Assembly: GCA_958296055.1 (NCBI GenBank)
Contig: CATQHS010000001.1
Location: 2,266,277 to 2,330,276, forward strand
Direction: 5' to 3'
Length of the DNA: 64,000 nucleotides
Origin: an uncultured Acidimicrobiales bacterium
GTDB lineage: Bacteria; Actinomycetota; Acidimicrobiia; Acidimicrobiales; Aldehydirespiratoraceae
Part shown: positions 33,641-41,926 of the stretch, one piece after another
Numbering within the stretch: position 1 is the first letter of the stretch
Layout: the number at the start of each line of letters is the position of its first letter
Position numbers and translations under genes: made by a program
Notes under the pieces: generated by a model
Seen by the model: only the letters and a program-made list of their open reading frames with translations
Databases searched by the model: none
What the model was told of the DNA's origin: nothing

Positions 33641-34213
33641 ATGGCGCCTCTGCGCATGGTCGTATTGGGCCGCCAGGGCTCGGGGAAGGGGACCCAGTCG
33701 GCCCGTTTGGTCGATGCCTACGGGTGCGTTCACGTGTCCACCGGCGACGTGCTGCGGGCGGCGGTCGCCGAGGGCTCCGAGCTGGGCCGCGAGGCCGAGG
33801 CGGTCATAGCCGCCGGGGGGCTGGTGGGCGACGAGATCATGAACGGGATCGTCCGCGAGCGGCTGGGCCGCGCCGACGTCGCGGCTGGGGGCGTGTTGCT
33901 TGACGGCTACCCCCGCACCGCCGACCAGGCCGACGCCTTGGAATCGACCCTGGCCGGTTTGGGCCAGACCCTCACCGCGGCCGTCAACCTCGACGTGCCC
34001 ATCGAAGAGGTGAAGACCCGGATGATGGATCGGGGCCGCTCCGACGACACCGCCGAGGCCATCTCCCGGCGCTTGGCCCTGTACGAGGAGCAGACCGCGC
34101 CGCTTCTGGAGTGGTTCCGCCGCCGCGGCCTGCTGGTGACCGTGGACGGCCTCGGAACCCCCGACGAGGTGTTCGACCGGTTGACGGCGGTCGTGAGCGA
34201 CCGCCTCAGATGA
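33641..34213 (+). CDS. adk: Adenylate kinase
   Basis: Interconverts AMP+ATP and 2 ADP. 190 residues with P-loop [13 protein letters not shown]-binding [12 protein letters not shown] and LLDGYPRT. The region between [10 protein letters not shown] and the last helices lacks the about 30-residue LID insert of long-form kinases, as in M. tuberculosis. The methionine aminopeptidase gene that often follows adk is absent. Confidence 0.95.
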   Translation: MAPLRMVVLGRQGSGKGTQSARLVDAYGCVHVSTGDVLRAAVAEGSELGREAEAVIAAGGLVGDEIMNGIVRERLGRADVAAGGVLLDGYPRTADQADALESTLAGLGQTLTAAVNLDVPIEEVKTRMMDRGRSDDTAEAISRRLALYEEQTAPLLEWFRRRGLLVTVDGLGTPDEVFDRLTAVVSDRLR

Positions 34214-34314
34214 GCCGGGTTGGACCGGGTCCGGGCCGTTGGTAGCGTTGTCGTTCGGTCTTGGGCCAGTGCCATCGCGCGCTGACTGCGGGGCCGCCCA
34301 CAGGAGGATCGACA

Positions 34315-34539
34315 CTGCCGAAGCCCAAAGAAGACGCGATCGTGCTGGAGGGAACGGTGACGGAATCCCTCCCCAACGCAATGTTCCGGGTCGAACTCGA
34401 GAACGGCCACGAGTTACTGGCCCACATCTCGGGAAAGATGCGCATGCACTACATCCGGATCCTGCCCGGCGACCGCGTCCAAGTCGAGCTGACGCCGTAC
34501 GACCTCCAGCGGGGCCGTATCACCTATCGCTACAAGTGA
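34315..34539 (+). CDS. infA: Translation initiation factor IF-1, apparent CTG start
   Basis: Small S1-like OB-fold factor that blocks the A site during initiation. The 74-residue product from CTG 34315 reads [17 protein letters not shown], then [19 protein letters not shown] and [19 protein letters not shown]. That length fits the family. A strong AGGAGGA site (34302-34308) lies 6 bases before the CTG. No ATG, GTG or TTG occurs in frame between this site and the conserved core. An upstream TTG at 34261 would add 18 residues but has no such site. Confidence 0.88.
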   Translation: MPKPKEDAIVLEGTVTESLPNAMFRVELENGHELLAHISGKMRMHYIRILPGDRVQVELTPYDLQRGRITYRYK

Positions 34540-34604
34540 GCGCTCGGCTCTCCGGAACCGGGTGCCGTGATCATCAGTGGCCGCCGGGCGGCCCGGAGGG
34601 TGCC

Positions 34605-34718
34605 GTGAAGGTCCGACCCAGCGTGAAGAAGATCTGTGACAAGTGCAAGGTCATCAGGCGCCACGGCCGCGTCAGGGTGATCTGCGACAACCCCCGCCAC
34701 AAGCAGAGGCAGGGCTGA
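34605..34718 (+). CDS. rpmJ: 50S ribosomal protein L36
   Basis: 37-residue zinc-ribbon protein: [20 protein letters not shown], then [13 protein letters not shown], with three Cys and one His as zinc ligands. GTG start behind GGAGGG. The motif GGGTGCCGTGA around the start is duplicated 38 bases upstream (34560-34570). Confidence 0.95.
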   Translation: MKVRPSVKKICDKCKVIRRHGRVRVICDNPRHKQRQG

Positions 34719-34719
34719 C

Positions 34720-35097
34720 GTGGCTCGCATCTCCGGCGTCGACATCCCCCGGGAGAAGCGGGTCGAGGTGTCGCTCACCTACATCTTCGGCATCGGGCGC
34801 ACCACTTCCCGCCAAGTGTGCGAGAGCACCGGCATCAACCCAAACACCAGGGTGCGGAATCTGACCGACGACGAAGTGGCCAAGATACGGGGCTACATCG
34901 ACGCCACCCTCCGGGTCGAGGGCGATCTGCGCCGCGAGGTGTCCCAGGACGTCAAGCGCAAGATGGAGATCGGTTGCTATCAGGGCCTGCGCCATCGCCG
35001 GGGCCTGCCGGTGAGGGGCCAGCGAACCCACACCAACGCCCGCACCCGCAAGGGACCGAAGAAGACGGTGGCCGGGAAGAAGAAGGTCAAGAAGTAA
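34720..35097 (+). CDS. rpsM: 30S ribosomal protein S13
   Basis: 30S head protein contacting the P-site tRNA. 125 residues: [65 protein letters not shown] start 1 base after rpmJ. Confidence 0.97.
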   Translation: MARISGVDIPREKRVEVSLTYIFGIGRTTSRQVCESTGINPNTRVRNLTDDEVAKIRGYIDATLRVEGDLRREVSQDVKRKMEIGCYQGLRHRRGLPVRGQRTHTNARTRKGPKKTVAGKKKVKK

Positions 35098-35496
35098 ATG
35101 GCCAAGCAACCGGCCCGGGGCCGTCGTCCCCGCAAGCGCGAGCGCAAGAACGTGACCCACGGCGTGGCCCACATAAAGAGCTCGTTCAACAACACCATCA
35201 TCGCCATCACCGATCTGAGCGGGAATGTGATCTCGTGGGCCTCGGCCGGCAACGTCGGTTTCAAGGGCTCGCGCAAGTCGACCCCGTTCGCGGCCCAGAT
35301 GGCGGCCGAGCAAGTGGCCCGCAAGGCCATGGAGCACGGCATACGCCGGGTCGACGTGCAGGTCAAGGGGCCCGGCTCCGGCCGCGAGACGGCCATCCGG
35401 TCGCTGCAGGGCATCGGCATCGAGGTCACCGGCATCAAGGACGTAACGCCTGTGCCCCACAACGGCTGCCGCCCGCCCAAGCGGAGAAGGGTCTGA
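35098..35496 (+). CDS. rpsK: 30S ribosomal protein S11
   Basis: Platform protein, 132 residues: [46 protein letters not shown], split by the usual loops, and [18 protein letters not shown] at the end. ATG follows the rpsM TAA with no gap (TAAATG). Confidence 0.97.
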   Translation: MAKQPARGRRPRKRERKNVTHGVAHIKSSFNNTIIAITDLSGNVISWASAGNVGFKGSRKSTPFAAQMAAEQVARKAMEHGIRRVDVQVKGPGSGRETAIRSLQGIGIEVTGIKDVTPVPHNGCRPPKRRRV

Positions 35497-35497
35497 G

Positions 35498-36115
35498 ATG
35501 TCGCGCTACACCGGTCCCAGGGCTCGGATCTCGCGCCGGCTCAACACCAACATCTGGGGCACGAAGGGCGAGATCACCGCTTTGGACCGGCGGCCTTACC
35601 CGCCGGGCGAGCACGGCCGCTCCCGCCGCCGGGGCTCGGTGTCGGAGTATTTGGTGCAGCTTCAGGAGAAGCAGAAGGCCCGCTACACCTACGGGCTCAC
35701 CGAGCGCCAGTTCCGCAACCTCTTCGCCGAGGCCAGCCGGCGCCAGGGCGTCACCGGCGAGAACATGCTTCGCTTCCTCGAGCTGCGACTCGACAACACC
35801 GTGTACCGGGCAGGCTGGGGCGCGACCAGGCCCCAGGCCCGGCAGCTCGTCAACCACGGCCACGTGAACGTCAACGGCCGGCGGGTGACCATCCCGAGCT
35901 ATCGGCTCCGCAAGGGCGACGTGATCGAGCTCCGCCCCAAGATCCGCGAGTCGGTCACGGTCCAGTGGAACCTGGACGTGCTCGACCGCACCCCCCCGGC
36001 CTGGCTCGACCCGGGCGAGGACAAGCTCCGAATGACGGTGCGAGAACTGCCCCTTCGCGAGCAGATCGACGTGCCTGTGCGCGAGCACCTCATCGTCGAG
36101 CTGTATTCCAAGTAG
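35498..36115 (+). CDS. rpsD: 30S ribosomal protein S4
   Basis: 16S nucleation protein, 205 residues: MSRYTGPRARISRRLNTNIW, PPGEHGRSRRR, and the S4 RNA-binding fold LRLDNTVYRAGWGATRPQARQ followed by HGHVNVNGRRVTIPSYRL. Lacks the Cys zinc set, so it is the C-minus form. It lies 1 base after rpsK. Confidence 0.97.
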   Translation: MSRYTGPRARISRRLNTNIWGTKGEITALDRRPYPPGEHGRSRRRGSVSEYLVQLQEKQKARYTYGLTERQFRNLFAEASRRQGVTGENMLRFLELRLDNTVYRAGWGATRPQARQLVNHGHVNVNGRRVTIPSYRLRKGDVIELRPKIRESVTVQWNLDVLDRTPPAWLDPGEDKLRMTVRELPLREQIDVPVREHLIVELYSK

Positions 36116-36147
36116 CAGATTCCAGCCCACTCAGCGGAGGAGCGCCA

Positions 36148-37086
36148 ATGCTCGTAATCCAGCGTCCGACGGTCGAAGTCATCGACGACGCCGGCCCCAA
36201 CCGGCGCCAGTTCGCCATCGGTCCGCTCGAGCCCGGCTTCGGCCACACCATAGGCAACTCGCTCCGTCGGACTCTGCTGTCGTCGATACCGGGCGCGGCC
36301 GTCACCGAGGTTCGCTTCGACGACGCTCTGCACGAGTTCGACACTCTGCCCGGCGTGACCGAAGACATCACCGACATCATCTTGAACCTCAAGGACTTGA
36401 TCTTGGTGGTTCACCGTCGCGAACCGGTGACGATGCGCCTGGACGCCAAGGGTCCGGGCGACGTGACCGCCCGCGACATCCAAACCGTCGCCGGCGTCGA
36501 GATCAAAAACCCCGGCCTGCACCTCGCCACCCTCAACGACAAGGGCCGGCTCGGGATCGACATCACCGCCGGCCGGGGCCGGGGCTACGTGTCGGCCGAG
36601 CGCAACAAGACCAGCACGGCCATCGGCGTGATCCCGGTCGACTCGATCTACTCGCCCGTGCGGCGGGTCGCCTTCTCGGTGGAGGACACCCGAGTGGAGC
36701 AGTCCACCGACTACGACCGCCTCCTGCTCGAGGTGGAGACCGACGGCTCCATCGCCCCCGAGGAGGCTCTGGCCTCGGCTGGCGCCACCCTGCGGGCCCT
36801 GGTCCAGTTGGTCGAAGCCATCAGCGACAAGCCGCAGGGACTGGAGTTGGGGGAGTCCCGGCACGAGGCCATGGGCGGGCCGGACCTGAACCTCTCCATC
36901 GACGAACTGGAACTCACCGAGCGGCCCAGCAACTGCCTCAAGCGGGTCCAGATCGAGACGCTGGGCGACCTGCTGTCCAAGAGCGAGGAAGAACTGCTGG
37001 CCATCACCAATTTCGGCCAGAAGAGCCTGGACGAGGTCAACAACCGACTGGACGAGCTCGGCCTGTCGTTGCAGCGAGAGGGCTGA
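36148..37086 (+). CDS. rpoA: DNA-directed RNA polymerase subunit alpha
   Basis: 312 residues from ATG 36148 behind GGAGGAG. N-terminal dimerisation domain: FAIGPLEPGFGHTIGNSLRRTLL and GAAVTEVRFDDALHEF. C-terminal domain: LELTERPSNCLKRVQIETLGDLL and NFGQKSLDEVNNRLDELGLSL, which binds UP elements and activators. Standard place after rpsD. Confidence 0.98.
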   Translation: MLVIQRPTVEVIDDAGPNRRQFAIGPLEPGFGHTIGNSLRRTLLSSIPGAAVTEVRFDDALHEFDTLPGVTEDITDIILNLKDLILVVHRREPVTMRLDAKGPGDVTARDIQTVAGVEIKNPGLHLATLNDKGRLGIDITAGRGRGYVSAERNKTSTAIGVIPVDSIYSPVRRVAFSVEDTRVEQSTDYDRLLLEVETDGSIAPEEALASAGATLRALVQLVEAISDKPQGLELGESRHEAMGGPDLNLSIDELELTERPSNCLKRVQIETLGDLLSKSEEELLAITNFGQKSLDEVNNRLDELGLSLQREG

Positions 37087-37101
37087 GGAGCGCAGGCCGC
37101 C

Positions 37102-37452
37102 ATGCCCCGACCTCGCAAGGGCCGCCGTTTCGGGGGCGACAGCCAGCACCAGAAGCTGATGATGGCCAACCTGGTGGCCTCGCTGATCGCGGCCGAGGCC
37201 ATCGTCACCACCGAGGCCAAGGCCAAGGCCATGCGCCCCATCGCCGAGCGGATGATCACCAAGGCCAAGCGGGGCGGCGTTCACAACCATCGCCTGGTGG
37301 TGGGCTTCCTCGGCGACCGGGAGATGGCGTCCAAGCTCTTCGACGAGATCGGGCCCCGCTATGAAGACCGGCCCGGCGGGTACACCCGAATCGTGAAGCT
37401 CGGCCCCCGCCACGGCGACAACGCCCCCATGGCCCGCATCGAGCTGGTGTAG
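37102..37452 (+). CDS. rplQ: 50S ribosomal protein L17
   Basis: Tunnel-exit region protein, 116 residues: MPRPRKGRRFGGDSQHQKLMMANLV, KRGGVHNHRLV and RPGGYTRIVKLGPRHGDNAPMARIELV in pieces. Directly follows rpoA; truA starts 11 bases after it. Confidence 0.96.
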   Translation: MPRPRKGRRFGGDSQHQKLMMANLVASLIAAEAIVTTEAKAKAMRPIAERMITKAKRGGVHNHRLVVGFLGDREMASKLFDEIGPRYEDRPGGYTRIVKLGPRHGDNAPMARIELV

Positions 37453-37463
37453 CCGCCTCGGGT

Positions 37464-38255
37464 ATGGACCCGATCCGCCGGCCGGACCCGCCGCCGCCGG
37501 GCCGGGTCCGCATGGCGATGACCGTGTCCTACAACGGGGCCCCGTTCTGCGGGTTCGCCCGCAACGAAGGGGTGCCCACCGTGGCCGGCGCCCTCTCCGA
37601 GGCCCTGGGCCGGGTGCTGGGCCACGGGGTGGACTTGGCCTGCGCCGGCCGCACCGATCGGGGGGTGCACGCCCGGGGCCAGGTGGTCTCCTTCGACGCG
37701 GCCGAAGAGCGCGCCGACCCGGCCCGGCTGGCGCGGTCGGTGAACCGCATCTGCGGGCCCGACATCGCGGCGCGCGACGCCCGGGTGGTCGGCGGCGACT
37801 TCGACGCCCGGCTGTCGTGTGTGAGCCGGGTGTACCGGTATCGGATACTCGCCTCGCCGGTTCCCGACCCGCTGCGCGCCGCGGCATCGTGGCACGTCGA
37901 GCGCCCTCTGGACCTCAGGGCCATGCGGGTGGCGTCGGATCGGCTGCTGGGCACCCACGACTTCGCGTCGTTCTGCCGCCGGAACCGATCCCGGCCCGAC
38001 GAGGCGCTGGTCCGCACCGTTCACCGAGCCGAATGGCGGCGGCAAGACGACCTCCTGGTATTCGAGATTGAGGCCCGGTCTTTCTGCCACCAGATGGTCC
38101 GCTCGCTAATCGGCACCCTGGTCGCGGTGGGATCGGCCCGCCTGCGGGCGGCCGACCTGGGGGCCGTCATCCGAGCCCGGGACCGCAACGCCGCCCCCTC
38201 CCCCGCACCCCCCCAAGGCCTGATCCTGTGGAAGGCCCGCTACCACGACTACTGA
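37464..38255 (+). CDS. truA: tRNA pseudouridine(38-40) synthase
   Basis: Isomerises uridines 38-40 in the tRNA anticodon arm. 263 residues: VSYNGAPFCGFARNEG, the catalytic Asp in CAGRTDRGVHARGQVVSF, and YRYRILASPVPDPL; the end FEIEARSFCHQMVRSLIGTL is characteristic. Start ATG 37464; an ATG at 37512 would drop a Pro-rich 16-residue leader. In most actinobacteria rplM follows; here an ATPase cassette intervenes. Confidence 0.95.
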   Translation: MDPIRRPDPPPPGRVRMAMTVSYNGAPFCGFARNEGVPTVAGALSEALGRVLGHGVDLACAGRTDRGVHARGQVVSFDAAEERADPARLARSVNRICGPDIAARDARVVGGDFDARLSCVSRVYRYRILASPVPDPLRAAASWHVERPLDLRAMRVASDRLLGTHDFASFCRRNRSRPDEALVRTVHRAEWRRQDDLLVFEIEARSFCHQMVRSLIGTLVAVGSARLRAADLGAVIRARDRNAAPSPAPPQGLILWKARYHDY

Positions 38256-38332
38256 CCGGCTGGTGGATGGAAGCGGCCGGGACGGACCGCCGCCGTCGAT
38301 GGGAGAGTGAGCGACCTCGAGTTGCGAGATTT

Positions 38333-38396
38333 TAATAAAGTAAATGCGGTTTAGTGATTTCTACTAAACCGTGTTTACTTCAAAAAAATCGCCGCT
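38333..38396. repeat. Palindromic repeat, copy 1, downstream of the AAA ATPase gene
   Basis: A long inverted repeat: AAGTAAA-TG-CGGTTTAGT, loop GATTTCT, ACTAAACCG-TG-TTTACTT, with both arm blocks perfectly complementary. It is followed by a T/A run and CGCCGCTCAG. A near-identical copy lies at 39740-39791 in the same direction, so the two flank the ATPase gene as direct repeats. It is far more AT-rich than its surroundings. The rest of the gap 38256-38486 holds no gene. Confidence 0.85.
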
Positions 38397-38486
38397 CAGC
38401 GGGGGGCCACTGACCCGAGCCGCACTCGGCGGCGGCCTGGCCCGCTGACACGAGCAGGTCGGTGAGATCCTTGGTCAGGCCTGGGG

Positions 38487-39698
38487 TTATGGATGGCGGT
38501 GGCGGATGGGGGGCACGGTGAGATCGGGGATGGTTCGTTTCAGGTGGCGGTCGAAGTGGGGGACGGTGAAAGCGGCGTCGCCGTGTTGAGGTTGGTAGAG
38601 CAGGCCTTTCTCGATCAGCTTGGACCGGATGGTTCCGCATTGCTGGGTGGTTCGGTCCAGCATTCTGGCTACGGCGGCGGCCCGCTGCGGTCCGGGGCCG
38701 AGTTCGGCCATTGCCCGCAGGTACGCCCGCTGGAGTTCGGTGGTGCGGTCGAGTCTGACTCGGAAGAAGTTGGTGTCTAGCTTTTCTTCCACGACCAGGC
38801 GCGCCTGTTCTGCGTCGCTTGCGGTCACACGGGGCGCGTCGGCCAGATTCCACGCGGCTTGGCCGAACTCCTGGATGAAGTACGGGAATCCCTCGGTGAA
38901 CTCGAGCCCCACCTCGATCGCCCCGTCGAGGAACTCGAGGCCCAACTCGGCCGCCGGTTGGCTCAGCGCCAATCGGGCCTCGTCGTCGTTCAGCGAGTCG
39001 ATGCCGGGAAACCGGAAGAGCCGCTCGGAGTAGGACTTGGCCTCGCCGGCCAGGGCTGGGAGCTGGGGCAGTCCGGCGGCTACGAGCACGAGGGGCAGGG
39101 ATCGCTGAACGGTCTTGTGGATGGCGACGATAAGCGCCTCGAACTGGGAGGTCTCGAGGAGCTGGATCTCGTCGAGCAACAGGATTACTCCGGTTTGGTG
39201 TTCCGAGGCGGCCTCGCCGAGGCTGACCATGAGGTCTTGCACGTCGGCGTCGAGGAAGCCGCTGTCTGCGTGCCCTTCCAGGGCGTCGACTTCGAATCCC
39301 ACGGTGAGCCGACCGTCCGGGTCGATGCCCATGCTGAATGATCGGAGAATTCGAGCTGCCCTCCGGGCTCGTTCGCCCCAGCGCTGCCGAGGAGCAATGC
39401 TCAGCAAGGCCCGCCGGGATTCGCGGGCGAGTTCCAGGCGAAATCGGTCGTCGTCGTGTTTCGCGGCCTCCATCTCAATGGCCACCCAATCGCGGTCGGC
39501 GGCGATGCGGCCGAACTCGGTGAGCAGCACCGTCTTGCCCACTCCGCGCAGCCCGGTGATGATCATGGACTGCTCGGTCCGCCCCGCCCGGAGACGATCC
39601 AACAACACCTCGAACGCCTCCATCTCGCCCCGGCGTCCGACCAGCACCGGGGGCATGGCCCCGGCATTGGGCGTGTAGGGGTTCCGACGTGGATCCAT
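38487..39698 (-). CDS. AAA ATPase (Orc1/Cdc6-like fold, AAA_16 type) of unknown role
   Basis: 403 residues. Near the start VLVGRRGEMEAFEVLLDRL, then Walker A IITGLRGVGKTVLL (about residues 46-58), Walker B VILLLDEIQLL (about 170), and a sensor-like VLVAAGLPQLPAL. The C-terminal 100 residues look like a winged-helix domain ending FTVPHFDRHLKRTIPDL. No partner gene is attached. The gene is bracketed by two AT-rich palindromic repeats, and a remnant of a second ATPase gene lies upstream. This suggests an inserted, tandemly duplicating cassette. Its ATG lies behind GGGAGG. Confidence 0.85.
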   Translation of the reverse strand: MDPRRNPYTPNAGAMPPVLVGRRGEMEAFEVLLDRLRAGRTEQSMIITGLRGVGKTVLLTEFGRIAADRDWVAIEMEAAKHDDDRFRLELARESRRALLSIAPRQRWGERARRAARILRSFSMGIDPDGRLTVGFEVDALEGHADSGFLDADVQDLMVSLGEAASEHQTGVILLLDEIQLLETSQFEALIVAIHKTVQRSLPLVLVAAGLPQLPALAGEAKSYSERLFRFPGIDSLNDDEARLALSQPAAELGLEFLDGAIEVGLEFTEGFPYFIQEFGQAAWNLADAPRVTASDAEQARLVVEEKLDTNFFRVRLDRTTELQRAYLRAMAELGPGPQRAAAVARMLDRTTQQCGTIRSKLIEKGLLYQPQHGDAAFTVPHFDRHLKRTIPDLTVPPIRHRHP

Positions 39699-39739
39699 GG
39701 CATCCTCCCGAAATACCGAGCGTTTTACTTTTGTAACGG

Positions 39740-39791
39740 TAGTTTAGTGATTTCTACTAAACCCTGTTTACTTCAAAAATCGCCGGCTCAG
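39740..39791. repeat. Palindromic repeat, copy 2, upstream of the AAA ATPase gene
   Basis: The block GTTTAGTGATTTCTACTAAA followed by CC-TGTTTACTTC and AAAAATCGCC-GGCTCAG repeats copy 1 with few changes. The inner stem TTTAGT/ACTAAA with loop GATTTCT is kept. The outer left arm has diverged. It lies 40-90 bases upstream of the ATPase ATG, where an operator or promoter would be. Confidence 0.85.
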
Positions 39792-40030
39792 AGGTTCTGG
39801 CGCTGGAGGAACTGGTCGAAGAGGGGGACGGTGAAGGCGGTGTCGCCGTGGGTGGGGCTGTAGATCATCCCCTTGGCGATCAGGTTGGACCGGCGGGGGG
39901 CCACTGATTGGACTTTGGCGCCCAACTCGGAGGCGATGTCACCAGACCGGTGGGGGCCAGGGCCCAGTCGGGCCATGGCCACCAGGTACTGCTTGTTGCC
40001 GGTCTCCCTCAGTGGTGTTCGCTGCACGAA
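39788..40030 (-). pseudogene. 3' remnant of a second AAA ATPase gene
   Basis: The last 80 codons match the C-terminus of the neighbouring ATPase: MARLGPGPHRSGDIASEL against MAELGPGPQRAAAVARML, and HGDTAFTVPLFDQFLQRQ against HGDAAFTVPHFDRHLKRT. The open frame continues upstream to 40384, but that part is antisense to the methyltransferase gene and shows no homology. Only the winged-helix end survives. Confidence 0.75.
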
Positions 40031-40064
40031 TCCGGTGAGTGAGCGGATTGTAGGATCGGGGTCG

Positions 40065-40859
40065 ATGGAGTCCGGCATCACCGCGGCGGAGCGCTGGGCC
40101 CGGGATCTGGCCGCCTGGGCCGTTCCCCCCGAGATCCTGGAATCGGCCCCGCGCCGGCCCTTCGTCTTTATGCCGGAGATGTTCGTCGCCCCCGAGCCCG
40201 GGACCTTCGAGCTGTCACTGTCCAACCGGCGGGCCTCAGAGGCACTCGACGGCGGCGGCTCGGTCCTCGACGTGGGCTGCGGCGGGGGAGCGGCCGCCTT
40301 CGCGGTGGCCCCGCCGGCCACAGAGGTAATCGGAACCGACCGCCAGTCCGACATGCTGAACCAGTTCTCGGCCACGGCCTGCAACCGGGGAGTGGCCGCG
40401 TCGGTGTACGCCGGGTCGTGGCCGGAGATAGCCGCCGAGGTGCCGGCCGCCGACGTGGTGGTGTGTCACAACGTCTTGTACAACGCGGGCGACATCGTCG
40501 GCTTCGTCGCCGCGCTGAACGATCACGCCCGCCGCCGGGTGGTGATCGAGATAACGCCCAAGCACCCCCAGGACCGCCGCCGGGCGCTGTGGCGCCACTT
40601 CTGGAACCTGGAGCGGCCTCACGAGCCCACCGCCACCACCGCAGTCGAGGCCATAGGCGAAGCCGGCATCGCCGTCAACGTGGAGGAGTCGATCCTGCCC
40701 GCCGACCGCCTCGCCTCTCGGCCCCGGCACCTGGAGGCGGCCTACTGGTGCCGCCAGTTGTGCCTCCCCCTCGAGCGGGAGCCCGAGTGCGAGGTGCTCG
40801 CAGCCGAAACCCCCTTCACCGGCGAGCGAGTCACCCTGTGGTGGGATATGAACCGGTAA
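40065..40859 (+). CDS. SAM-dependent methyltransferase, class I
   Basis: 264 residues from ATG 40065. Contains the SAM-binding glycine loop SVLDVGCGGGAAAFAV (about residues 67-82), the acidic IGTDRQSDMLNQF, and motif VVVCHNVLYNAGDI. Substrate unknown. An earlier in-frame opening from 39873 overlaps the ATPase remnant and is not used. It lies directly upstream of rplM in the same orientation (82-base gap), but its site in the cassette region suggests it came with the insertion. Confidence 0.8.
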   Translation: MESGITAAERWARDLAAWAVPPEILESAPRRPFVFMPEMFVAPEPGTFELSLSNRRASEALDGGGSVLDVGCGGGAAAFAVAPPATEVIGTDRQSDMLNQFSATACNRGVAASVYAGSWPEIAAEVPAADVVVCHNVLYNAGDIVGFVAALNDHARRRVVIEITPKHPQDRRRALWRHFWNLERPHEPTATTAVEAIGEAGIAVNVEESILPADRLASRPRHLEAAYWCRQLCLPLEREPECEVLAAETPFTGERVTLWWDMNR

Positions 40860-40941
40860 TCGTGAGGTTCGGGTGCGGTTCGGAGGCGGCGGCTCTAGCC
40901 TTATTCGTCGGCTTGATCCCGCCGCCGCCCGAGGAACCGCC

Positions 40942-41391
40942 TTGCCCACTTACAGCCCCAAAGCCAGCCAGATCGAGCGGTCGTGGCACCTCGTCGACGC
41001 CGACGGCTTGGTGCTGGGCCGGCTGGCGACCGAGGTGGCCGGGCTGCTGCGAGGCAAGCACAAGCCGATCTACGCCCCCCACCTCGACACCGGTGATCAC
41101 GTGGTGATCGTCAACGCGGCCAAAGTGACGCTCACCGCGGGCAAGGCCCGAAAGAAGATGGTCTACCGCCACTCCGGCTATCCCGGCGGACTGCGCAGCC
41201 AGACCTATGCGGACAAACTGAACCGGCAGCCGGAGCAGGCCCTGCGCGACACCATCCGGGGGATGCTGCCCAAGACCCGCCTGGGCCGGGCCCAGATCCG
41301 CAAGCTCAAGGTGTACGCCGGCCCCACTCATCCCCACCAGGCCCAGAACCCGCAGCCCTACGCCATCGACCGGGCCCGGGCCCGGGTCTGA
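40942..41391 (+). CDS. rplM: 50S ribosomal protein L13
   Basis: Early-assembly 50S protein. TTG at 40942 behind GAGGAA gives 149 residues starting [22 protein letters not shown], the family N-terminus; a longer frame from 40873 is not. Shows [23 protein letters not shown], split around conserved loops, [13 protein letters not shown] and [11 protein letters not shown]. Confidence 0.94.
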   Translation: MPTYSPKASQIERSWHLVDADGLVLGRLATEVAGLLRGKHKPIYAPHLDTGDHVVIVNAAKVTLTAGKARKKMVYRHSGYPGGLRSQTYADKLNRQPEQALRDTIRGMLPKTRLGRAQIRKLKVYAGPTHPHQAQNPQPYAIDRARARV

Positions 41392-41413
41392 GGCCGGTAG
41401 AGGATCGTTCGCC

Positions 41414-41806
41414 GTGGTCGCCCCGCTCGTGCAAGCCACCGGACGGCGCAAGCGTTCCGTGGCCCGCATCCGGATCCGGCCCGGCACTGGGCAGGTGTCC
41501 GTCAACGGGCGGCCGGTGGACGAGTACTTCCCGTCCCGCACCCAGCGGATGCGCCTTTTGGAGCCGCTGGAAGTAGCCGAGGCAGCCGAGCGTTACGACG
41601 TCGACGCCACCATCCACGGCGGCGGCGTGAGCGGACAGGCCGGGGCGCTGCGGCTGGGCATCGCTCGAGGCCTGGTCGAGATCGACCCCGAACGGCGCGA
41701 CACTCTCAAGAAGGGCGGGTACCTGACCCGCGACCCCCGAAAGAAGGAATCCAAGAAGTACGGCCTCAAGAAGGCCCGCAAGGCGCCCCAGTACAGCAAG
41801 CGCTGA
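41414..41806 (+). CDS. rpsI: 30S ribosomal protein S9
   Basis: 130 residues: [58 protein letters not shown] with the C-terminal YSKR tail that reaches the P-site tRNA. GTG start 22 bases after rplM. Confidence 0.96.
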   Translation: MVAPLVQATGRRKRSVARIRIRPGTGQVSVNGRPVDEYFPSRTQRMRLLEPLEVAEAAERYDVDATIHGGGVSGQAGALRLGIARGLVEIDPERRDTLKKGGYLTRDPRKKESKKYGLKKARKAPQYSKR

Positions 41807-41841
41807 GCCCGGGCCGGGCGCGGTGGGAGAGGCGATCGGCC

Positions 41842-41926
41842 GGCGGTGACGGCGTGGTCAGGAGCAGGCGGGCGTCGGCGGTGACGGCGCGTGATCGGGT
41901 TCGGCGGCTGGCGGTGACGGCGTGGT
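41842..41926 (+). repeat. Three near-copies of the glmM start region
   Basis: GGCGGTGACGGCG occurs at 41842, 41877 and 41910 (spacing 35 and 33). The first and third are followed by TGGT. The third holds the glmM GTG start. It occupies most of the 115-base gap after rpsI. Confidence 0.75.

Noticed and set aside
38333..39791. CRISPR array made of the palindromic repeats
   Set aside because: Only two copies, 1.4 kb apart with a gene between them, and no cas genes.
39788..40384. 198-codon minus-strand frame as a complete gene
   Set aside because: Only the last 80 codons resemble the ATPase; the rest is antisense to the methyltransferase gene and has no homology pattern.
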